Source: Solilutibacter tolerans
Lineage (GTDB): Bacteria > Pseudomonadota > Gammaproteobacteria > Xanthomonadales > Xanthomonadaceae
Reading direction: 5' to 3'
Length of the DNA: 64,000 bases
NCBI RefSeq assembly: GCF_900155935.1
Contig: NZ_FTLW01000005.1
Span: 62,001 to 126,000, forward strand
The notes beneath the pieces are model-generated. The model saw only the letters and a list, made by a program, of their open reading frames with translations, did not search any database and was not told where the DNA came from. The stretch's first letter is position 1, and every line of letters starts with the position of its first letter. Positions 34,830-44,263 of the stretch are shown here, one piece after another. Both the position numbers and the translations under genes were made by a program.

Positions 34830-36131
34830 ATGAGCCTGGACACCCATACTCTAGCAACGGTCGCCTACACGATCGGTTTGGTGCTCACCCTCAACTTGAC
34901 CTTGCTTTGCCTGTTGATGCGCCGGCCCAAGACCTTGGTTTTGTGGGCATTGGCTTTCTGGGCGGTGACGCTGGGTTCCAATATCGAAAACCCTGAACGA
35001 TTTGGCATTGCGGCAGAGTGGGTGTTCTTGCCAGCCAATGGACTCATATCGTTGGCTAACGTCTTGTTGCTGATGGGCATCGCCACGCATTTGGATTATC
35101 CGCTGCGCTGGCGATGGCCTTTGGGATTTATGGGCGGCTATTTACTGCTGCTGGTGGCGTGTCTGTGCGTGCCTTCACTATGGGCGGGGCGCGAAGTGCT
35201 GCTGGCATATCACAGCATTGCCTGGGATGTGTGGATCGTTTGGGTGCTGACAATGCGAGCGCCGCGTGGGTTGCGGGCTTCCTCCGCACTGACTGCCAGC
35301 GTATTTGTCGCGGACATGCTGTTCTATGCCGTACGCGCGTATGCCTTGTCGGGCGACTGGCTGGGCGACTTGCCTGATCTGGCCAGTGCCTTGGTGTCGA
35401 CCAATTATTTGTTCGGTACGTTGGCGGCGATGTTGTTGACGATCGGCTTGATGACCATGCAAGCCCAGAAAATGATGGGCGAGCTTCGTCATGCGGCAGA
35501 TCACGATGCGCTAAGTGGCTTGCCGAATCGCGCGATGTTCACGCGTCTGGCCAAGCGCGCGATCGCACGGTGCGAAGAAGAAGGCTTGCCTTATGTGGTG
35601 ATGCTGTGTGACCTGGACAACTTCAAAGCTGTGAATGATCAGTGGGGGCACAGCGCGGGCGATATGGCGCTCAAGCATTTTTCCTGGATCATTCGGGTTG
35701 CCGGACTGCCGCGAACAGCACTTTTCTCGCGTTATGGCGGCGAGGAGTTCGCAGTCCTGCTTCCGGGTTGCGACAAGGGGCAAGCAACGGTGTTGGCGGA
35801 GCGGCTGAGGCATATCGTCGAGCAGACGCCCGTGGATAGCGAAGACGGCCTCATTCCCATGACCGTCAGTATTGGCGCTGTACTTGCGCGCGGCTTGGCA
35901 TATGACCAAGCCATGGAGGCGGCCGATGTCGCGTTGTACGCGGCCAAGGATGCCGGCCGTAACCGCGTGGTTTGGTCCAATGAAGTGCAACAGGGTGGCG
36001 CCCTCGATCATGTTCGGCCAGTGCTGCAGCCCCAGCGTTTGGGGCGTGAATCGCTGATGAGATATCGCCATTTGGCTGGAAGGGCCTGTGGCAAGCAGGG
36101 TGTCGTAAGCTGCGCTGATGAAACCCCATGA
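34830..36131 (+). CDS. Membrane GGDEF-domain protein (probable diguanylate cyclase)
   Basis: 433 residues from the ATG at 34830, preceded by AAGGA. Six or seven membrane helices fill residues 1-210, then a GGDEF domain ([53 protein letters not shown]). The GGEEF form is catalytically competent in known cyclases. The inhibitory I-site RxxD is absent: Pro and Ala stand at the Arg and Asp positions ([12 protein letters not shown]). It would make c-di-GMP from GTP in response to an unknown membrane signal. The 3' end overlaps the nitroreductase gene by 14 bases, with a long unstructured tail after the domain. Confidence 0.88.
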   Translation: MSLDTHTLATVAYTIGLVLTLNLTLLCLLMRRPKTLVLWALAFWAVTLGSNIENPERFGIAAEWVFLPANGLISLANVLLLMGIATHLDYPLRWRWPLGFMGGYLLLLVACLCVPSLWAGREVLLAYHSIAWDVWIVWVLTMRAPRGLRASSALTASVFVADMLFYAVRAYALSGDWLGDLPDLASALVSTNYLFGTLAAMLLTIGLMTMQAQKMMGELRHAADHDALSGLPNRAMFTRLAKRAIARCEEEGLPYVVMLCDLDNFKAVNDQWGHSAGDMALKHFSWIIRVAGLPRTALFSRYGGEEFAVLLPGCDKGQATVLAERLRHIVEQTPVDSEDGLIPMTVSIGAVLARGLAYDQAMEAADVALYAAKDAGRNRVVWSNEVQQGGALDHVRPVLQPQRLGRESLMRYRHLAGRACGKQGVVSCADETP

Positions 36132-36786
36132 CACGATGCCGCTGCCTGCGCGCACTGAGTTGAATGATGCGGAACCCATCGAGCGTGCCCGTGCCTTTGC
36201 TGACGAAATGCACCAGCGCCGCACGGTGCGTGAATTCGCATCCACGCCGGTGCCGAAGGAAGTCATCGAGGCGTGCATTCGTGCGGCCGGAAGTGCGCCG
36301 AGTGGTGCGAACCAGCAGCCCTGGCATTTCGTCGCCGTGCAAGACCCGACGATCAAGCGAAGAATCCGAGAGGCTGCCGAAGCCGAAGAGCGCGAGTTCT
36401 ACCAACATCGCGCCCCCGATGAATGGTTACAGGCCTTGGCGCCCCTGGGCACCGACGAAGACAAGCCTTTCCTCGATATCGCCCCGTGGCTCATCGCCGT
36501 GTTCTATGAGCGCACCGGCCTCGGTCCCGATGGAGAGCGGCTCAAGCGCTATTACCCGCATGAGTCCACCGGCATCGCCTGCGGACTTTTGATTGCTGCA
36601 TTACATCGCGCAGGTCTGTCCACGCTGACCCATACCCCCAGCCCGATGGCGTTCTTGAACGACATATTGGGCCGCCCACGCAACGAGATGCCCTATCTGC
36701 TGCTAGTGGCAGGCCATCCGGCGGCCGATTGCCGCGTGCCTGCCATTACCCGCAAGACGCTGGATGAGTACGCGCATTTTTCATAA
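36118..36786 (+). CDS. Nitroreductase-family flavoprotein (iodotyrosine deiodinase-like branch)
   Basis: 222 residues. FMN-binding features are [20 protein letters not shown] and [19 protein letters not shown], with [20 protein letters not shown] in the second half. This pattern, including a long lid between the two parts, is closest to the IYD-like branch of the nitroreductase fold, enzymes reducing halogenated or nitro aromatic substrates with NAD(P)H. Substrate unknown. It overlaps the GGDEF gene by 14 bases, so it may be co-translated with it. Confidence 0.86.
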   Translation: MKPHDTMPLPARTELNDAEPIERARAFADEMHQRRTVREFASTPVPKEVIEACIRAAGSAPSGANQQPWHFVAVQDPTIKRRIREAAEAEEREFYQHRAPDEWLQALAPLGTDEDKPFLDIAPWLIAVFYERTGLGPDGERLKRYYPHESTGIACGLLIAALHRAGLSTLTHTPSPMAFLNDILGRPRNEMPYLLLVAGHPAADCRVPAITRKTLDEYAHFS

Positions 36787-36803
36787 TGCCGCCTCATTGG
36801 GCG

Positions 36804-37310
36804 CTATTCGCCGAAGTGCTTGATTTCTTCCCCATCCACGGGGTTCTTGACCCATTTGCCGATGTAATAAGCCTCGGCTCGCAACGACATCCGCACTTCA
36901 TGGCAGGCCGTGGCGAAACCGCCACCTTGGAACTGCGCGCGGTCGGTGAACGACGCGACCTTCTTGCCATCCTGGTACAGCGTGCCTTTCAGTTTGTAGT
37001 ACTGCCGACGGCCGATGAATCCGTTGCCGTCCATTGCGAAATCCACCAGCTCAACTTTCAATGAGCGGCCTTTGGCGGTCGGGACGTTGCCATTGGCGAA
37101 AGTACCCCCTTGTTTGCTCAGCGCACGCTGCAAGACTTCGGCGAAATCCTGCTGCAAGGGGCAATCGGCCAACATCTCGGCGCTGATGCCGGAGTCTTTT
37201 GCGACCTCGAGCTTGGGCGCGATATAGAGCGGATCGGTGGCCATCACCGAGGCGGGCAGTGTGATGAGTGCAGTTGCAATCAGCGCGGAGCGAAACGGGG
37301 GAAGCGTCAT
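36804..37310 (-). CDS. Hypothetical exported protein
   Basis: 168 residues with a Sec signal peptide (FRSALIATALITLPASVMAT). The mature part (DPLYIAPKLEVAKDSGISAE, ADCPLQQDFAEVLQRALSKQ, KLKGTLYQDGKKVASFTDRA, ATACHEVRMSLRAEAYYIGK) has two Cys that could form a disulphide and a beta-strand pattern. No family recognised. Convergent with the nitroreductase gene. Predicted periplasmic. Confidence 0.72.
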   Translation of the reverse strand: MTLPPFRSALIATALITLPASVMATDPLYIAPKLEVAKDSGISAEMLADCPLQQDFAEVLQRALSKQGGTFANGNVPTAKGRSLKVELVDFAMDGNGFIGRRQYYKLKGTLYQDGKKVASFTDRAQFQGGGFATACHEVRMSLRAEAYYIGKWVKNPVDGEEIKHFGE

Positions 37311-37449
37311 CGGTCAAATCCTTTGGCCATGGGGTGGTTCACGCAAGCCCATCGTAGCCATGGCATGACAAGGCGAGATGAATACATCAGCGAACCCAGT
37401 GGTTTTGTGCTGGATGATAAAGTTCGGGCATCTCGACAGGTAGCTGAAA

Positions 37450-38367
37450 ATGACCGAACCCACTGAATCCATAGGTAAAGCTGGCCAAGCATGGGGCGAT
37501 GCCGAAAAGGCTGAATGGCGTAGCCGCCAACACCAGCAACGCAGTTATGCCGACGATGTCGTCGCCAAGATCGACGCCCTGCGTGACCGTTTCGACATCG
37601 AACAATATGGGGAGCTGGACTATCCGCCTGAAGGTCGGTTTCCGCTGTACGCGATCCGCACCCGCGATTGGGATGACGCATTACCCACGGCATTGGTGAC
37701 CGGTGGCGTGCACGGTTACGAGACCAGTGGCGTGCAGGGTGCCTTGCAGTTTGTAGACCAGCATGCTGCCGATTACAAAGGCCGCATCAATCTATTGGTC
37801 GCGCCCTGCGTCAGTCCGTGGGGTTACGAACGTATCCAGCGCTGGAATGCGTTGGCACTGGACCCGAATCGAAACTTCATCCCCGCTAGCCCAGCGCCCG
37901 AGTCGGCCGCCTTGATGGCTTTGGTTGCGCCACTCAATGACAAGATGTTGATGCACATCGACCTGCACGAAACCACGGATAGCGACGAGACCGAGTTCCG
38001 CCCGGCGCTCGCGGCACGCGATGGCAAGCCTTTCGTGCCCGGCACCATCCCCGATGGTTTTTATCTGGTCGATGACAGCGGCAGGCCGCAGCCTGACTTC
38101 CAGCGCGCGATGATCGATGCAGTCGCCAAGGTCACCCATATCGCACCGGCCGACCCTGACGGCACCATCATCGGATCACCCGTCGTGGCACCCGGCGTCA
38201 TTGAATACGACTGCAAGGGTTTGGGTTTGTGTGCTGGCGTAACCGATGCGCGCTTCGTCACCACGACCGAGGTCTATCCCGACAGCCCACGGGCCACGCC
38301 GCAGCAGTGCAACGATGCACAAGTGGCGGCGGTCAGGGCGGGGCTGGAGTACGCGTTGGCGCACTGA
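37450..38367 (+). CDS. M14-family metallocarboxypeptidase-like protein (cytosolic)
   Basis: 305 residues with no signal peptide. The M14 zinc motif HxxE is in VTGGVHGYETSGVQGALQFV and the second His ligand in MLMHIDLHETTDSDETEFRP; the substrate-binding NR pair appears as LDPNRNFIPAS. Members of this branch (succinylglutamate desuccinylase/AspA-like or M14 carboxypeptidases) remove terminal residues or acyl groups from small substrates. The exact substrate is unclear. Confidence 0.82.
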   Translation: MTEPTESIGKAGQAWGDAEKAEWRSRQHQQRSYADDVVAKIDALRDRFDIEQYGELDYPPEGRFPLYAIRTRDWDDALPTALVTGGVHGYETSGVQGALQFVDQHAADYKGRINLLVAPCVSPWGYERIQRWNALALDPNRNFIPASPAPESAALMALVAPLNDKMLMHIDLHETTDSDETEFRPALAARDGKPFVPGTIPDGFYLVDDSGRPQPDFQRAMIDAVAKVTHIAPADPDGTIIGSPVVAPGVIEYDCKGLGLCAGVTDARFVTTTEVYPDSPRATPQQCNDAQVAAVRAGLEYALAH

Positions 38368-38435
38368 CCGGCGTCATGCCAGGGGAAGCGCTGCTGGTAG
38401 AACGTCGGCAGCGCTGTGGCTTGATTTTTGGGGCG

Positions 38436-39062
38436 TCAGGGCGCCTTCAACCCCGCCAACATCGCATCCACATGGCCATCCGGTGACAGATCGGAATGCA
38501 CGGCGGCGATGCGGCCGTCGGTGTTGATCACGAATGACGTGCGGTTGGACCATTCGGGTTTCTTGTCCAGGACCACGCCGTATTCTGCGGCGATCTTGGC
38601 ACCCGGATCTGCCGCCACCGGGAACTTGCCGGCGCAGCTTTCGTTGTCGGCGGAGAATTTCTCAAGCTGGTCTGCATTGCCCGCGGTCACGCCGATCACG
38701 CTGGCACCGGCAGCCGCGAACTTGTCGATGGCTTGCGAAAACTGGTGCGCCTCGATGTTGCAGCCGGGCGTGTAGGCAGCGGGAAAGAAATACAACACCA
38801 CCGGCCCCTTGGCGCGCGCATCGGCCAGCTTGTAATCGAACTCCTTGCCGGCCAGCCACGCCTGGGCGTTGAAATCAGGGGCCATGGTGCCAACTGCGAG
38901 TGCGGTGCTGGGAGATGTCACATCGGCAGGCACCGGAGCGGGCGTAGCAGGCGTGGCAGATGCCGGTTCGGCTGCAGTGCTCGCGGGCGCCTGCGCGGTG
39001 AAATTGCATGCAGCAAGGGCGAAACAAGTGATGCCGAGGGGGAGTAGTGCGATGCGGCGCAT
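38436..39062 (-). CDS. Peroxiredoxin (AhpC/TSA, Bcp-like) lipoprotein
   Basis: 208 residues. The lipobox LAAC gives a lipidated Cys19, followed by a Pro/Ala/Thr-rich linker (residues ~22-52) and a thioredoxin-fold peroxiredoxin. The active site PAAYTPGC has Pro94, Thr98 and peroxidatic Cys101; a Cys near residue 142 (NESCAGKF) could resolve it. It would reduce peroxides at the envelope rather than in the cytoplasm, which is unusual for this family but seen in other xanthomonad-like genomes. Transcribed away from the M13 peptidase gene. Confidence 0.88.
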   Translation of the reverse strand: MRRIALLPLGITCFALAACNFTAQAPASTAAEPASATPATPAPVPADVTSPSTALAVGTMAPDFNAQAWLAGKEFDYKLADARAKGPVVLYFFPAAYTPGCNIEAHQFSQAIDKFAAAGASVIGVTAGNADQLEKFSADNESCAGKFPVAADPGAKIAAEYGVVLDKKPEWSNRTSFVINTDGRIAAVHSDLSPDGHVDAMLAGLKAP

Positions 39063-39301
39063 GGGGGTTCTCCATTGTCGATGGTCAGCAGCTTACGCTG
39101 TCAGGATTCAAGTGATGCGAAGGCATCATTGGATGCGGCATCCATACGCGACGGTATCTATGCCTTCCGGCCCATGCTCTCGGGCTCCGCAGCGCGTAGG
39201 GTCTAAGGGTTAGTGGTCAAAAATCCGCGCCTGCTACCGATCGTTGCCATCCATGCGCGGCCGCCCTCACAGATGCAACCAATGAAAGACGGAGAAACGA
39301 T
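39063..39301. promoter_or_regulatory. Divergent spacer between the peroxiredoxin and M13 peptidase genes
   Basis: 239 bases without a gene. The last part reads as a leader with GGAG (39291-39294) before the TTG start of the M13 peptidase. I see no convincing -35/-10 pair, operator or RNA structure in it. Confidence 0.4.
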
Positions 39302-41431
39302 TTGAACAAGACATTGCTCAGTACTGCCACCGCGGCGTTCCTTGTTTTAGGCATTCATGCCCCGGCGCAAGCGGATGATCGTTGCATGGACGATGCTTGC
39401 CAACAGCGCTTGTTGTTTGATGCCATCACCGATGCGCAAGAAGGCAGCGGTACGGGCGATGTCATTCCTGCGCCGCGCTTCGGCAAGTGGGGCGTGGACA
39501 CCGATGGCATGGATCGCACCGCCAAGCCGGGTGATGACTTCTTCCAGTACGCCAATGGCACCTGGGCCAAGAACACGCCGATTCCATCGGATCGTTCCAG
39601 CTACGGCGTGTTCAACGGCCTGCGCGACTTGTCTGAAGCACGCGTGCGGAAATTGGTCGAAGCCTACACGCCGGGCAATCCCGCCACCGATGGAGACGCT
39701 GCGAAGATCGCGGCGATCTACCGCGGTTTCATGGACGAAACGGCCATCGAGAAACTGGGCATCACACCGATCAAACCGGAGCTGGACGCCGTCCGCAACA
39801 TCAAGGACAAGCAGGCCATGGCTGCCTTCATGGGCAGCACGAATGGCCGCTTCGGCGGTGGTTTCTTTGGCATGAACGTGGGCGATGACCAGCGCGATCC
39901 GGATCGTTACACGCTCTACATCGGCCAATCCGGCTTGGGCCTGGGCGATCGTCAGATGTATCTGGAAGAGAAGTTCGCCCCGCAGCGCGAGCGCTACCAG
40001 CAGTACGTCGCACAGATGCTGCAGTTGGCTGGCTGGGACAAGCCGGTGGAGCACGCGGCCGCTATCGTGGCGATGGAGAAGCGCATCGCCGAAGCGCACT
40101 GGACGCGCGCCGAAAGCCGTGACCGCGACAAGACCTACAACCCGATCGAGATATCGAAGTTGGCCGCGTTCGCGCCGGGTTTCGATTGGAGCGAGTACTT
40201 CAATGCCGGCGGCGTGGGGCAGTCGCCGCGCGTGGTGATGCGACAGAACACCGCTGTGCCCAAGATCGCCGCCATCTTCAATGACACCTCGCTCGACACC
40301 TTGAAGGCTTGGCAGGCTTTCCAGATCGTTGATGAGGCAGCGCCGCTGTTGTCGAAATCATTCGTAGACGCGCGCTTCGATTTCCGCGACAAGTTCATGT
40401 CCGGCCAGCCCGAGCAGCGTGAACGCTGGAAGCGTGGCGTCGCCATCGCAGAAGGTTCGATGGGCGAAGCGATTGGTCGCGATTACGTCGGTCTGTATTT
40501 CCCGGCCGAAGCCAAGGTGAAGATGGACGAGCTGGTCGCCAACGTGAAGGCGGCGATGGGTGCGCGGCTGGAAAAGCTCGACTGGATGAGCCCGGAAACC
40601 AAGCGTGAAGCCTTCGCCAAGCTGCAGAACTTCGGACTGAAAATCGGTTACCCGGACAAGTGGCGCGATTACTCGGACCTGGACATCCGCAATGGCGACG
40701 TGGTTGGCAACGCGCTGCGTTCGCGTGCATTCGAGTGGGACTACCGACGCAAACGTTTGGGTGGCCAGGTAGACAAGCTGGAGTGGGGCATGACTCCGCA
40801 GACGGTCAACGCCTATTACAACTCGGTCAAGAACGAGATCGTGTTCCCGGCAGCCATCTTGCAGCCGCCGTTCTTCGACCCCAATGCGGATGATGCGGTC
40901 AACTACGGCGCCATCGGTGGCGTGATCGGCCACGAAATCATCCATGGTTTCGACGACCAGGGCCGCAAGTCGGATGGTGCAGGCATGCTGCGTGATTGGT
41001 GGACCAAGGAAGATGCTGCCAAGTTCGAAGTGCAAGCAGCAAAGCTAGGCGCGCAGTACGAAAGCTATGTCTTCCCCCAATTGCCGGGCATGCACATCAA
41101 TGGCCGCGTGGCGATGGGCGAGAACATCGGCGACTTGGGTGGCCTGACCATTTCGCTGGAGGCTTACCGGCGCTCGCTGGACGGCAAGCCGGCACCGGTG
41201 ATCGATGGTTTTAGTGCAGATCAGCGCTTGTTCATGGCGTGGGCGCAGGTCTGGCGCACCTTGTGGCGTGACGACGCATTGCGCCAGCAGCTGGTCAACG
41301 GGCCGCATTCGCCCGGTCAGATCCGTGCGTTCGCGCCGCTACGCAATATCGATGCGTGGTATGACGCATTCGACGTGAAGCCCGGCGACAAGCTCTACAT
41401 CAAACCGGAAGATCGTGTCCGTATCTGGTGA
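39302..41431 (+). CDS. pepO: Exported M13-family (neprilysin/PepO-like) zinc metallopeptidase
   Basis: 709 residues with a TTG start and a Sec signal (LSTATAAFLVLGIHAPAQAD). The M13 N-terminal domain is present (GDDFFQYANGTWAKNTPIPS), as is the catalytic domain: substrate-binding NAYYNSVKNEIVFPAAILQP, zinc motif HEIIH (His544, His548) and third ligand Glu607 in ENIGDLGGLT; the protein ends VRIW as most M13 proteins do. It cuts small peptides outside the cytoplasm. A strong terminator follows at 41451. Confidence 0.93.
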   Translation: MNKTLLSTATAAFLVLGIHAPAQADDRCMDDACQQRLLFDAITDAQEGSGTGDVIPAPRFGKWGVDTDGMDRTAKPGDDFFQYANGTWAKNTPIPSDRSSYGVFNGLRDLSEARVRKLVEAYTPGNPATDGDAAKIAAIYRGFMDETAIEKLGITPIKPELDAVRNIKDKQAMAAFMGSTNGRFGGGFFGMNVGDDQRDPDRYTLYIGQSGLGLGDRQMYLEEKFAPQRERYQQYVAQMLQLAGWDKPVEHAAAIVAMEKRIAEAHWTRAESRDRDKTYNPIEISKLAAFAPGFDWSEYFNAGGVGQSPRVVMRQNTAVPKIAAIFNDTSLDTLKAWQAFQIVDEAAPLLSKSFVDARFDFRDKFMSGQPEQRERWKRGVAIAEGSMGEAIGRDYVGLYFPAEAKVKMDELVANVKAAMGARLEKLDWMSPETKREAFAKLQNFGLKIGYPDKWRDYSDLDIRNGDVVGNALRSRAFEWDYRRKRLGGQVDKLEWGMTPQTVNAYYNSVKNEIVFPAAILQPPFFDPNADDAVNYGAIGGVIGHEIIHGFDDQGRKSDGAGMLRDWWTKEDAAKFEVQAAKLGAQYESYVFPQLPGMHINGRVAMGENIGDLGGLTISLEAYRRSLDGKPAPVIDGFSADQRLFMAWAQVWRTLWRDDALRQQLVNGPHSPGQIRAFAPLRNIDAWYDAFDVKPGDKLYIKPEDRVRIW

Positions 41432-41450
41432 TAGATATTGCTTGATGTCA

Positions 41451-41481
41451 GGAAACGGGCCGCGCATAGCGGCCCGTTTCC
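41451..41481. terminator. Hairpin terminator between convergent peptidase genes
   Basis: A perfect 13-bp stem GGAAACGGGCCGC/GCGGCCCGTTTCC encloses GCATA. It lies 19 bases after the M13 stop and 13 bases before the M28 stop, so it serves both convergent genes. Confidence 0.87.
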
Positions 41482-41494
41482 ATTTCCACGCAGC

Positions 41495-42895
41495 TCAATA
41501 GCCGCCGAAATTGCCCGCAGCGCCCGGGAATACCACTGGGCTTTCGCTGCCATCCGTGCCCACTGACGCGACACCGAAGAACCAGTTGTCGATCACCATG
41601 TTCTTGAGTACATGGGATGTGACATCACCCACGTATACGCTGTTGCTCCACTGCGCCTCGTCGGTGGCGCGCCAGTAGATGCGATAACCCGCAAGGCCTT
41701 CGGCCTGCGTGCCAGCGGGGCGCTGCCAAGTCAGCATGGTGTCGGCACTCACCGCACCTTCGATCTTCACGCCAGCAGGCGGGGGCGGCGCAGCTGCGAT
41801 CGCCGCCATCGAGACCGCATCGAGTGCAGTGAGTTTGGCGGCGTAGGCGAAATCGACACCGTCGATGGTGTCGCCATACACCCGCCGGCTGCCGTCGATT
41901 TGCGTTTCGGTGCGCAGGTCCTGATGCTGGCGGTCGTAGTGCTCGTGCGCCTCCATCACGCGCACGCCGGGGTAGCCCGCGTCGTTGAAGGGCCGGTGGT
42001 GACCGCCGCGACCGAAACGGTCCAGGCGATACACCAGCATTACCTCAAGATCAGGAACATGGCGTGCCTGCTTTTTGATGTAGCGCGCCAGATTGCGGCT
42101 GGCGGAGTCGACTTCGCCGCCGGTGAAACGGCGTTGTCTGGCCTCTTCGGGTGTTTCATTGGCACGCGTGCCTTCGGAGAACACACGCGCCGTGCGCTTG
42201 TCGGTGATGCCGTCGATGCCGGTGCTGTTGCCGATCATGTCGTTGTTGAGCACGCCAACAATTCGCCATTGATTGGCCTTGGCATGTTCTGCAAGGATGC
42301 GTCCGCCATACAGGCCTTGCTCCTCGCCAGCCAACGCTGCATAGACGATGGAACCCGCAAATTTTTGCTTGCTGAGTACGCGCGCGGCTTCAAGCGCACC
42401 TGCCACGCCACTGGCGTTGTCGTTGGCGCCGGGCGAATCGCTGGTGGAATCCATGACGTCGGTGACGCGCGAGTCGATGTCGCCGCTCATGATCACGTAG
42501 CGGTTCGGGTCGACCGTGCCACGCTGGATGGCGATGACGTTGGTGACTTCGGTATCGCGTGGAATGCGGGGCTCGCCAGCCTTTATCGTGCCGCGAACGT
42601 ATTGCACGTCGAGACATCCACCACACGCATTGGAAATGCGGCTGAACTCATCGAATATCCAGCGCGTTGCCGCGCCAATTCCACGCGTATTCGATGTGGT
42701 GTCGGACAAGGTGTGTCGCGTGCCGAACGACACCAGTTTGCGGATGTCGACTTCGATGTTTTGCGCGGAGGGGGCGCGGCCGATGGCGTCCAGCCGCGCG
42801 GAGACTGTATCGGTCGGAACGATCGGTGCTTGGGCGAGGCCCATTACCGGCGTCAAGATCAATGCGGTGGCCAAGGCCAGACGGTCAGGTCGCAT
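41495..42895 (-). CDS. Exported M28-family metallopeptidase with C-terminal fibronectin type III domain
   Basis: 466 residues with a signal peptide (LALATALILTPVMGLAQA). The M28 core has GANDNASGVAGALEAARVLS (second metal ligand Asp), ALAGEEQGLYGGRIL (catalytic Glu pair), LNNDMIGNSTGI and the last His ligand region FNDAGYPGVRV. The first ligand motif, normally H-x-D, reads IMSGDIDSRV, with Asp in place of His. After about residue 370 a fibronectin-type domain follows (VSADTMLTWQRPAGTQAEGL, AGYRIYWRATDEAQWSN). An extracellular or periplasmic aminopeptidase is predicted. Confidence 0.88.
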   Translation of the reverse strand: MRPDRLALATALILTPVMGLAQAPIVPTDTVSARLDAIGRAPSAQNIEVDIRKLVSFGTRHTLSDTTSNTRGIGAATRWIFDEFSRISNACGGCLDVQYVRGTIKAGEPRIPRDTEVTNVIAIQRGTVDPNRYVIMSGDIDSRVTDVMDSTSDSPGANDNASGVAGALEAARVLSKQKFAGSIVYAALAGEEQGLYGGRILAEHAKANQWRIVGVLNNDMIGNSTGIDGITDKRTARVFSEGTRANETPEEARQRRFTGGEVDSASRNLARYIKKQARHVPDLEVMLVYRLDRFGRGGHHRPFNDAGYPGVRVMEAHEHYDRQHQDLRTETQIDGSRRVYGDTIDGVDFAYAAKLTALDAVSMAAIAAAPPPPAGVKIEGAVSADTMLTWQRPAGTQAEGLAGYRIYWRATDEAQWSNSVYVGDVTSHVLKNMVIDNWFFGVASVGTDGSESPVVFPGAAGNFGGY

Positions 42896-42996
42896 GCACA
42901 GTCCAGATATTCAGGGATAAGCATGAATCATGGCATACGGCCTTAAGTTGCCAGCAGAAGGCATCATTCCTGCAAGACACCAGATAACAGAGAGTT

Positions 42997-44121
42997 TCAG
43001 CGCCGCGCGCGCACCTCGCAAGCGCGATAGCGTTTTTCCACCCGTGTCGCGAACCACTCCGTCGTCAGCTTGCGGGTGATCTTGGGGCTTTCCAGCGCGA
43101 TCTGCGGCATTGCCGCGCGTGGCAGGTTGCGACCAGCGCGGCGCTCGGCCACTGCATACAGTTCGCGGTAGAGTCGGCTGTACTGAAACTCATCCCTAGT
43201 GCTGCGTTCCAGATCGGCGCGGATTTGCTCGGGTGTCAGGCCAAGATCAGCGGCAATCGTTTGCAGTGCGCGCTCGGTCGCTCCAGCTTGATCGCGACCA
43301 TGTAATACAAGGTCGCCATCACGAACCAGCTTGATCCCGGTGGCAAGGCTGACCGCCGATTGAAATGCCGCATTTCGACTGGCGTAGTGGCCTGCGTTGA
43401 AGTCAGCGAACCGATACAAATGCCGCGGATAGCCATTCGGATATTTGAGCAAGTGGGCGATGCCGAAGTACAAGCCTCCCCGCCGTGTGAACACTTCATG
43501 TCGGATCGAGCCACCATCCGTGTACGGGTAGGGGCGTTGACTCACTTGTTGCTCGGCATAGTCGATGCTGACTTGCATCGGACCGCCGGTGCGCACCGGA
43601 TTGGCGCGAGCGAGCAGGCCACGTCCCAATCGAGGCACCCGCGCGATGATTTGTTCGTAAAGATCGCTCAACTCGCGTTCGGTTTTTACGCGCGCCAGTT
43701 TGTCGCCGTACTTTTCGCCATCGGGGGCCTTGATCAGCAACGCACCTGAGACGGCGAACTTCGGTACGCCCATCTGGCCGGCCCGTCGCTCGATTTCGGT
43801 ACGAGCGATGCGCCCAAGTCCCGGCACGGGTGGGTCTGCCTTGTAACCAGATTCCTGCTCGATCACCGCCAAGGCAGCGCACAGGTTGGCGGTCGTTGGC
43901 GGCAGCTGCAGGGCTTGGAAGACAGATTGTATATCCGTGGCCCAACCGGCCCGATCCTGTAAGGTCACCGGCATCAGGCTGCGCAATTGGGCGCGGATTT
44001 CCTCGGGCGTGGCCTTGCGTGGATGCTGCTCGGTCGGGCCGCAGGCTGCAGCGAGCAATGCGATGGTGCCCACCAGCAGCAGGGTTCGGGCTGGCCGCGG
44101 CCAGATAATGGATCTTTTCAA
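42997..44121 (-). CDS. DUF1615 family lipoprotein
   Basis: 374 residues if translation starts at the TTG at 44121 (LKRSIIWPRPARTLLLVGTI); the reading frame is open much further upstream but would overlap rluF. The signal ends IALLAAAC, a lipobox. The mature part has LCAALAVIEQESGYKADPPV, resembling the catalytic helix of lytic transglycosylases with its Glu, then GGPMQVSIDYAEQQVSQRPY, and YRFADFNAGHYASRNAAFQS. DUF1615 proteins are outer-membrane-type lipoproteins of unknown role; a lysozyme-like murein activity is plausible from the ESGY segment. The start codon is the weak point. Confidence 0.78.
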   Translation of the reverse strand: MKRSIIWPRPARTLLLVGTIALLAAACGPTEQHPRKATPEEIRAQLRSLMPVTLQDRAGWATDIQSVFQALQLPPTTANLCAALAVIEQESGYKADPPVPGLGRIARTEIERRAGQMGVPKFAVSGALLIKAPDGEKYGDKLARVKTERELSDLYEQIIARVPRLGRGLLARANPVRTGGPMQVSIDYAEQQVSQRPYPYTDGGSIRHEVFTRRGGLYFGIAHLLKYPNGYPRHLYRFADFNAGHYASRNAAFQSAVSLATGIKLVRDGDLVLHGRDQAGATERALQTIAADLGLTPEQIRADLERSTRDEFQYSRLYRELYAVAERRAGRNLPRAAMPQIALESPKITRKLTTEWFATRVEKRYRACEVRARR

Positions 44122-44263
44122 AGGGATGCCGGCATGTGTCTGGCCATGCGCGGCAGGATAACGGGACAGGTGATTGGCCGTGTGTCCCGCCCATGAACGC
44201 CAACCAAGCCCGGGACAGGTGCCGGACGTGGGACAATGCACGGCCTTTTTGTTGTCATTCGCC

